This document shows, piece by piece, positions 32,710 to 37,616 of a DNA stretch of 37,616 nt. Source of the DNA: WHTB01 sp050699035 (GTDB lineage: Bacteria > Actinomycetota > Actinomycetes > Propionibacteriales > Nocardioidaceae). The position numbers and the translations under genes are program-made. The stretch is from contig JBOHDE010000008.1 of the NCBI GenBank assembly GCA_050699035.1, forward strand, positions 1-37,616, in the 5' to 3' direction. The notes below the pieces were generated by a model, which was not told the origin of the DNA, ran no database searches, and saw nothing but the letters and a program-made list of their open reading frames with translations. Position 1 is the first letter of the stretch, and every line of letters begins with the position of its first letter.

Positions 32710-32715
32710 GGTCCC

Positions 32716-34254
32716 GTGCTCCTCTCCGACCTCGTCGACACGTCCCAGGCCGTCGGCGCCACCCGTTCCCGCTCGGCCAAGAAGGCGCTGATCGCCGATG
32801 CGCTGCGACGAGCGGACGTCGACGAGGTCGAGACCGTGGTGACCTACCTGTCCGGCGAGCTGCGGCAGCGCCGCACCGGCATCGGCTGGCGCAGCCTCCA
32901 GTCGCTGCCGTCACCGGCGGCCGAGCCCGGGCTCTCCGTCGCCGACGTCCATGACGCGTTCCAGCACCTCAGCACGCTCGCCGGTCCGGGGTCGCAGACC
33001 GCGCGCCAGCAGGGGGTGGCCGAGCTGTTCGCCCGGGCGACCGCCGACGAGCAGTCGTTCCTGGCCCGGCTGGTCGGCGGCGAGCTCCGGCAGGGTGCGC
33101 TCGACGGCGTGATGGTGGACGCGGTGGCGGCGGCCGCCGAGGTGCCGGTCGCCGACCTCCGGCGCGCGGTGATGCTGCGCGGTGCCACCGCACCGGTCGC
33201 CGCGGTGGCGCTGGCCTCTGGTGCCGATGCACTGTCCACGTTCACCCTGACCGTCGGCCAGCCGCTGCGGCCGATGCTGGCCGCCACCGCGCCCGACGTC
33301 GAGTCCGCCGTCACGAAGGTGCAGTCCACCGGCTCCGCCGAGGTGGGCGTCGAGTGGAAGCTCGACGGCATCCGGGTGCAGGTGCATCGGGCCGGCGACG
33401 ACGTCCGGGTGTTCACCCGTTCGCTCGACGACATCACCGCTCGGGTGCCCGAGATCGTGGAGAGCGCACTGGCCCTGCCGGTCCGCTCGGTGGTGCTCGA
33501 CGGCGAGGCGATCGCCCTCGACCCCACGGGCCGGGCGCTGCCGTTCCAGCAGACCGGCGCGCGCACCATGAGCCACGTCGACGTCGAGACGCTGCGCGCC
33601 CGCGTCCCCCTGTCGACGTACTTCTTCGACCTGCTGCACCTTGACGGCACCGACGTGCTCGACCTGCCCGCCGCGGAGCGGGTCGCCCGACTCGCCGAGG
33701 TGGTGCCGGAAGGGTCCCGGGTACCGCGACTGCACACCGCCGACCCGGCCGCCGCGCAGGGCTTCTTCGCCGACGCCGTCGCGCACGGGCACGAGGGCGT
33801 GGTGGTCAAGGGCCTCGATGCGCCGTACGACGCTGGGCGCCGTGGCGCGTCGTGGGTGAAGGTCAAGCCGCGCCACACCCTCGACCTGGTCGTGCTCGCG
33901 GTCGAGTGGGGCCACGGCCGGCGGCAGGGCTGGCTGTCCAACCTGCACCTCGGCGCCCGCGACGAGGAGTCCGGCGGGTTCGTGATGCTGGGCAAGACCT
34001 TCAAGGGGCTGACCGACGAGATGCTCGGCTGGCAGACCGAGGCGCTGCTCGCACTGGAGACCTCCCGCTCCGGCGAGGTGGTCGAGGTGCGGCCCGAGCT
34101 CGTCGTCGAGATCGCGTTCGACGGAGTGCAGCACTCGCCCCGCTACCCGGCCGGGATGGCGCTGCGCTTCGCCCGCGTGCTCCGGCACCGCACCGACAAG
34201 ACCGCCGCCGAGGCGGACACCATCGCCACGGTGCGCGCCATCTACACGGGATAA
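32716..34254 (+). CDS. lig: ATP-dependent DNA ligase (LigB type)
   Basis: A 512-aa ATP-dependent ligase. Nucleotidyl-transfer motif I is at residues 213-219 (EWKLDGIR) with the adenylated K215. Downstream are FTRSLDDIT (motif Ia), VVLDGEAIALD (III), STYFFDLLHLDG (IIIa), EGVVVKG (IV) and WVKVKPRHTLDLVV (V). An alpha-helical N-terminal DNA-binding domain (residues 1-180) and the OB domain complete the layout. This resembles mycobacterial LigB, a non-essential ligase beside the NAD-dependent LigA. Start is GTG 32716, sharing its control region with the divergent glycosylase. Confidence 0.95.
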   Translation: MLLSDLVDTSQAVGATRSRSAKKALIADALRRADVDEVETVVTYLSGELRQRRTGIGWRSLQSLPSPAAEPGLSVADVHDAFQHLSTLAGPGSQTARQQGVAELFARATADEQSFLARLVGGELRQGALDGVMVDAVAAAAEVPVADLRRAVMLRGATAPVAAVALASGADALSTFTLTVGQPLRPMLAATAPDVESAVTKVQSTGSAEVGVEWKLDGIRVQVHRAGDDVRVFTRSLDDITARVPEIVESALALPVRSVVLDGEAIALDPTGRALPFQQTGARTMSHVDVETLRARVPLSTYFFDLLHLDGTDVLDLPAAERVARLAEVVPEGSRVPRLHTADPAAAQGFFADAVAHGHEGVVVKGLDAPYDAGRRGASWVKVKPRHTLDLVVLAVEWGHGRRQGWLSNLHLGARDEESGGFVMLGKTFKGLTDEMLGWQTEALLALETSRSGEVVEVRPELVVEIAFDGVQHSPRYPAGMALRFARVLRHRTDKTAAEADTIATVRAIYTG

Positions 34255-34275
34255 CTGCGTGTGACAACTCTCGGA

Positions 34276-34281
34276 TACAGT
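34276..34281 (+). promoter_or_regulatory. -10 element of a probable leaderless tetR-type promoter
   Basis: TACAGT (34276-34281) ends 6 nt before GTG 34288. It decides the start against a GTG at 34261, which would lie upstream of the promoter. Confidence 0.5.
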
Positions 34282-34287
34282 CTTCGA

Positions 34288-34998
34288 GTGACCGAACCGG
34301 CCGACGCACCGCCGCGGCGAGACGGACGCCGCACATCTGCTGCGGCCCGCCGCCGTGAGCGTGGCCGCGAGATCCTCGCCGCCACCCGGGTGCTGTTCGA
34401 CGAGCGCGGCACCCGGGACGCCCAGATCGAGGACATCGCCCGAGCCGTCGGCATCAACCGCGCCATCATCTACCGGCACTTCAGCGGCAAGGAGGAGCTG
34501 TTCTCGATGGTGCTCGTCGGCTATCTCGACGAGCTGCGGGCCGGCATCGACGCCGTCGTCGACCCGTCGGCGGAGCCGATCGACCAGGTGCGGGCGATGG
34601 CCGAGGCGTTCTGGGACTACGGCTATGCGCACCCGGCGTTCGCCGACTGCGCGCAAGCGTTGATGCGCCGCACCGGACCCGAATTGCTCGACGAGGTCAG
34701 CGAGGACGTCATGCTCCGTCTCGGCCGGGCGATCACCGGCTGTCTGGGGCCGTTCGCGGCGGTTCTGCGCGACGGCAACGCGCGCGGCGTGTTCGACGTA
34801 CCCGACCCCGACCTGCTGGCCAACATGCTGTACGCGCAGGGGCTTGGGGTGCTGTCGCTCGCCCGGGTCGGCCTGCAGGTGCGGGAGGGTGAGGCCGGGG
34901 CGCCCGAGGTCCAGATGCTGTCCGGGGACCGGCTCCGCGACTACCTGGTCGACGGCACCGTCGGCCTGGTCCGCAGTGCCCGCGCCGTTGCGGACTGA
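34288..34998 (+). CDS. TetR-family transcriptional regulator
   Basis: A 236-aa regulator. The N-terminal helix-turn-helix is at about residues 25-70 (REILAATRVLFDERGTRDAQ, IEDIARAVGINRAIIYRHF), followed by the helical ligand domain. Start is GTG 34288, placed by the TACAGT element; an extra N-terminal stretch from 34261 is less likely. It lies near the thiolase/fabG4 pair, so a fatty-acid or acyl-CoA signal is possible, but nothing in the sequence fixes the ligand. Confidence 0.9.
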   Translation: MTEPADAPPRRDGRRTSAAARRRERGREILAATRVLFDERGTRDAQIEDIARAVGINRAIIYRHFSGKEELFSMVLVGYLDELRAGIDAVVDPSAEPIDQVRAMAEAFWDYGYAHPAFADCAQALMRRTGPELLDEVSEDVMLRLGRAITGCLGPFAAVLRDGNARGVFDVPDPDLLANMLYAQGLGVLSLARVGLQVREGEAGAPEVQMLSGDRLRDYLVDGTVGLVRSARAVAD

Positions 34999-35013
34999 AG
35001 GCCAGCCGCGCGG

Positions 35014-35445
35014 CTACCGCTCAGCCAGCGGCGCCGGTGCCTCCTGGAGCACCCAGCCGTTGCCGTCCGGGTCGGTGAAGAAGGCGAAGGAGTTCCAAGT
35101 ACCACCCTTCCCGTCCTCCCAGCCCGAGGGCCCCACGTGCTGCACGGGACCGATGTCGACGCCGCGCTCCGACAGCTCCTGGTGTGCGGTGGTGATATCG
35201 GTGACGCAGACCTGCACTCCGCGCAGGGTTCCCGGCTCCATGTTCGACTGGCGCGGCGAGACCGGCATGCCCTGGGAGAGTGCGATCGAGCACCGCGAGC
35301 CCGGCGGCGTGATCTGCACGATGCGGGTGCCCGGCGCCACCTCGGAGTCGAGGTCGACGTGGAAGCCGCACTTGTCCGCGTAGAACTCCTTGGCCCGGTC
35401 GATGTCGGCAACGGGGATGCTGAGGACTTCGATCGTGTATTCCAT
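35014..35445 (-). CDS. VOC (glyoxalase/bleomycin-resistance fold) protein
   Basis: A 143-aa vicinal-oxygen-chelate-fold protein, two beta-alpha-beta repeats: IEVLSIPVADIDRAKEFYADKCGF at the start, and a second VQVCVTDITTAHQELSERGVDIG from about residue 78. The ending FFTDPDGNGWVLQE is typical of the family. Function is not predictable beyond metal-dependent chemistry or resistance. Start is ATG 35445 with AGAAGGG about 7 bases upstream. Confidence 0.9.
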   Translation of the reverse strand: MEYTIEVLSIPVADIDRAKEFYADKCGFHVDLDSEVAPGTRIVQITPPGSRCSIALSQGMPVSPRQSNMEPGTLRGVQVCVTDITTAHQELSERGVDIGPVQHVGPSGWEDGKGGTWNSFAFFTDPDGNGWVLQEAPAPLAER

Positions 35446-35514
35446 CTGTCGCCCTTCTTGTCGTCCGGCGCCGCACCGTAGGGTTCGCATCGTACGACCT
35501 CGGAGGGAGTCAGT

Positions 35515-35579
35515 CGGCTCACCGCTCCAACCTGATGGTCGCGTTCGCCTGCGCCCACTCGCTCCGGCTCACCGCTCCA
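35515..35579. repeat. 15-bp direct repeat covering the thiolase stop codon
   Basis: CGGCTCACCGCTCCA occurs at 35515-35529 and at 35565-35579, 50 bp apart. The right copy contains the last codons and TGA of the thiolase gene, so the left copy duplicates the gene's extreme 3' end beyond its stop. Confidence 0.7.
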
Positions 35580-36846
35580 GAATTGCGGTGACTCCCTGAC
35601 CTCCGGCCGCACAGATCGAGATCACACCACGCCCGGAGCCCTTCTCCGCAAGGAGCTTCGCCAGCGTGGCCACGATCCGGCCGCCGGTCGCGGCGAACGG
35701 GTGACCCGCGGCCAGCGACGAGCCGACGACGTTGAGCTTGGCCCGGTCGATCTCGCCGAGCGGCCCGTCGAGGCCGAGCCGCTGCTGGCAGAAGATCGGG
35801 TCCTCCCACGCCTTCAGGGTCGCCAGCACCTGGGACGCGAACGCCTCGTGGATCTCGTAGAAGTCGAAGTCCCGCAGCTTCATGCCGGCCCGGTCGAGCA
35901 TCCGCGGCATCGCGTACGCCGGCGCCATCAGCAGACCCTCGCCTCCGTGCACGTAGTCGACCGCAGCGGTCTCAGAGAACGTCAGGTACGCCAGCGGCTC
36001 AATGCCATGCTGCTCGGCCCACTCCTCGCTGGCCAGCAGAACGACCGACGCGCCGTCGGTCAGCGGCGTGGAGTTGCCTGCCGTCATCGTGGCCAGGTCG
36101 CCCTTGCCGAACACCGGCTTCAGCTTCGCCAGCTTCTCCAGGCTGCTGTCGGCGCGGAGGTTCTGGTCGCGGTCGAGGCCGAGGTACGGCGTGACGAGGT
36201 CGTCGAGGAAGCCTCGGTCGTACGCCGCGGCGAGGTTGTGGTGTGACGCGACCGCGAGCTCGTCCTGCTCCTCGCGGCCGACCTGCCACTCGAGCGCCGT
36301 CACCGCGGCGTGCTCGCCCATCGACAGGCCGGTGCGTGGCTCGGCGTTCTGCGGGATCGAGGGTACGAGGTGGCCGGGGCGCACCTTGAGCAGCGCGGCG
36401 ACCCGGCCCTGCAGCGACTTCGACCGGTTGGCCTCGAGCAGGATCTTGCGCAGCTTCTCGTTCACCGCGATCGGCGCGTCCGACGTAGTGTCCACGCCGC
36501 CGGCGACGCCGACCTCGATGCTGCCGAGCGCGATCTTGTCGGCCACGTTGATGGCCGCCTGGATGCCGGTGTCGCAGGCCTGCTGGATGTCGTTGGCGGG
36601 TGTGTCGGGCGACAGCTTGGAGCCGAGCACGGACTCGCGGGCCAGGTTGAAGTCACGGCTGTGCTTGAGCACGGCGCCGGCCACGACCTCGCCGAGCCGC
36701 TCACCCGCCAGGTCGAAACGCTCGACCAGACCGTCGATGGCAGCGGTCAGCATGTCCTGGTTCGACACCTGTGCGTACGCCCCGTTGGAGCGCGCGAACG
36801 GGATGCGGTTGCCGCCGAGGACGGCGACGCGGCGGGTGGTTGCCAT
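35569..36846 (-). CDS. Acetyl-CoA acyltransferase (thiolase), FadA2/FadI-like
   Basis: A 425-aa thiolase that condenses or cleaves beta-ketoacyl-CoA. The nucleophile is C91 in QQACDTGIQ, the His residues are H333 in YEIHEAFA and H382 in GHPFAATG, and the second Cys is C412 in SICAAGGQG. Divergent pairing with fabG4 matches the mycobacterial fadA2-fabG4 order, which suggests a role in fatty-acid beta-oxidation or elongation. I use ATG 36846, with AGGAG 8 bases upstream; GTG 36855, three codons earlier, is less likely. Confidence 0.95.
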   Translation of the reverse strand: MATTRRVAVLGGNRIPFARSNGAYAQVSNQDMLTAAIDGLVERFDLAGERLGEVVAGAVLKHSRDFNLARESVLGSKLSPDTPANDIQQACDTGIQAAINVADKIALGSIEVGVAGGVDTTSDAPIAVNEKLRKILLEANRSKSLQGRVAALLKVRPGHLVPSIPQNAEPRTGLSMGEHAAVTALEWQVGREEQDELAVASHHNLAAAYDRGFLDDLVTPYLGLDRDQNLRADSSLEKLAKLKPVFGKGDLATMTAGNSTPLTDGASVVLLASEEWAEQHGIEPLAYLTFSETAAVDYVHGGEGLLMAPAYAMPRMLDRAGMKLRDFDFYEIHEAFASQVLATLKAWEDPIFCQQRLGLDGPLGEIDRAKLNVVGSSLAAGHPFAATGGRIVATLAKLLAEKGSGRGVISICAAGGQGVTAILER

Positions 36847-36916
36847 GGTGTGCACTCCTGAGGCGGGACGTGGTTGCCAACGTAGCGAGGACCACAGCTA
36901 CGCGGCATGGACGATG

Positions 36917-36935
36917 CTGTAACGCCAAGTTACAG
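36917..36935. promoter_or_regulatory. Palindromic operator candidate between thiolase and fabG4
   Basis: CTGTAAC (36917-36923) and GTTACAG (36929-36935) are perfect inverted arms around the 5-bp spacer GCCAA. The site lies between divergent start codons, 54 bp from the fabG4 start at 36989 and 71 bp from the thiolase start, and is AT-rich for this genome. It is the size of a TetR-family operator and could control both genes. Confidence 0.65.
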
Positions 36936-36988
36936 TTTCAAGCCTGTAGGGAGAAATCGGCACGTACGGAGAGATGGGACACACCTGC

Positions 36989-37616
36989 ATGAGAGACCGC
37001 TACCAGTTCCTGGCCCACACCCCGGTCGGCCAGTTCGTGGTCAAGAACCTCGGGCTCCCCAACCCGCCCACGCTGGAGCGGTACGCCGAGGGTCAGCCTG
37101 TGGTCGACGGCACGGTCCTGGTAGGTGCCGCGCCGGGCGGCCGGATCGCCGAGGCCGCTGCCGCGACGCTGGAGCAGCTCGGGGTGGAGGTGGCGGAGAG
37201 CGCTGCCGAAGGTGACCGTTTCAAGGGTCTGGTGTTCGACGCGTCAGGCATCACGACCAGCGCGGATCTCGTTGCTGTACAGGAGTTCTTCACTCCCGTC
37301 GTACGCAGTCTGCGCGGCTGCGGCCGGGTCGTCGTACTCGCGACACCGCCTGAGCTGGCCGCCGACGCGGGCGAGCGAGTGGCGCAGCGGGCTCTGGAAG
37401 GCTTCACCCGGTCGCTGGGCAAGGAGGTCGGCCGCGGCTCGACCGTCCAGCTGGTCTACGTCGCGCCCGGTGCCGAGACCGCGATCTCGTCGACGCTGGC
37501 GTTCCTGCTGTCGCCGAAGTCCGCGTACGTGTCGGGGCAGGTCGTCCGCATCGGTGCGACGGGCTCCACCCAGGCGGAGCCGTTGACCGACGCGGTGCAG
37601 CCGCTGACCGGCAAGG
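36989..37616 (+). CDS. fabG4: High-molecular-weight 3-oxoacyl-ACP reductase FabG4 (5' part)
   Basis: The first 209 codons of a FabG4-like protein; the gene continues past the window end. Only the N-terminal flavodoxin-like domain is present: a YQFLAHTPVGQFVVKNLGLPNP start, GLVFDASGITTSADL, VQEFFTPVVRSLRGCGRVVVLAT, and RVAQRALEGFTRSLGKEVGRG, ending in PKSAYVSGQVVRIGA. This matches mycobacterial FabG4 (Rv0242c) closely, whose C-terminal SDR half does the NAD(P)H reduction. Start is ATG 36989; an in-frame ATG at 36974 is possible. Confidence 0.92.
   Translation, partial: MRDRYQFLAHTPVGQFVVKNLGLPNPPTLERYAEGQPVVDGTVLVGAAPGGRIAEAAAATLEQLGVEVAESAAEGDRFKGLVFDASGITTSADLVAVQEFFTPVVRSLRGCGRVVVLATPPELAADAGERVAQRALEGFTRSLGKEVGRGSTVQLVYVAPGAETAISSTLAFLLSPKSAYVSGQVVRIGATGSTQAEPLTDAVQPLTGK

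Overview
The window is chromosomal DNA of a very high-GC actinobacterium. It carries actinobacterial markers: opcA, whiA, an RbpA-type RNA polymerase-binding protein, a mycothiol-type maleylpyruvate isomerase-fold protein, FabG4, GTG starts and apparently leaderless promoters (TAnnnT 6-7 nt before the start). Gene style and order suggest a Propionibacteriales-like lineage (Kribbella or Nocardioides relatives), but the genus is an inference only.

Layout. 1-1224 (+): end of opcA and pgl (oxidative pentose phosphate pathway). 1225-2562: an accessory pocket holding an AbiEi/DUF559-like gene, two perfect DnaA boxes, and the same 22-bp GC-rich repeat on both sides. 2563-9141 (-): gap-pgk-tpiA-secG-rbpA-like (glycolysis, secretion, transcription) preceded by rapZ-yvcK-whiA. 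9141-14710 (-): uvrC, a Tat-lipoprotein Rieske protein, and uvrA with a Lys/Ala-rich tail and a LexA-type SOS box. 14831-16191 (+): DinB/MDMPI-fold protein plus metallo-beta-lactamase-fold hydrolase. 16228-16835 (+): VapBC-type toxin-antitoxin pair. 16957-20409 (+): four genes all joined by 4-bp overlaps (small protein, Tat-exported amidase, beta-lactamase-fold protein, NlpC/P60 peptidase), probably a cell-wall-peptide module. 20410-20799: gene-free stretch with strong palindromes. 20800-22956 (-): terC under a yybP-ykoY (Mn2+) riboswitch, and a membrane protein. 22982-25358 (+): an orphan NarL-type response regulator, possibly preceded by the tail of a lost histidine kinase, and sppA. 25339-27568: MFS transporter divergent from an ArsR-like regulator. 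27587-30516: two YjbR-fold proteins on either side of uvrB. 30527-34254: phospholipase D/cardiolipin synthase-like protein, AlkA-like glycosylase and LigB-type DNA ligase. 34288-37616: TetR regulator, VOC protein, then a FadA2-like thiolase divergent from fabG4 (cut by the window end) with a palindromic operator between them.

Themes. Central carbon metabolism and its regulators (whiA, yvcK, rapZ) form a conserved core. DNA repair is over-represented: uvrA, uvrB, uvrC, a base-excision glycosylase and an ATP-dependent ligase lie within 25 kb, but only uvrA shows an SOS box. The most unusual parts are the repeat-bracketed AbiEi cassette, the overlapping cell-wall-peptide operon, the UvrA tail and the possible kinase remnant. 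No tRNA, rRNA, insertion sequence or CRISPR array was seen.
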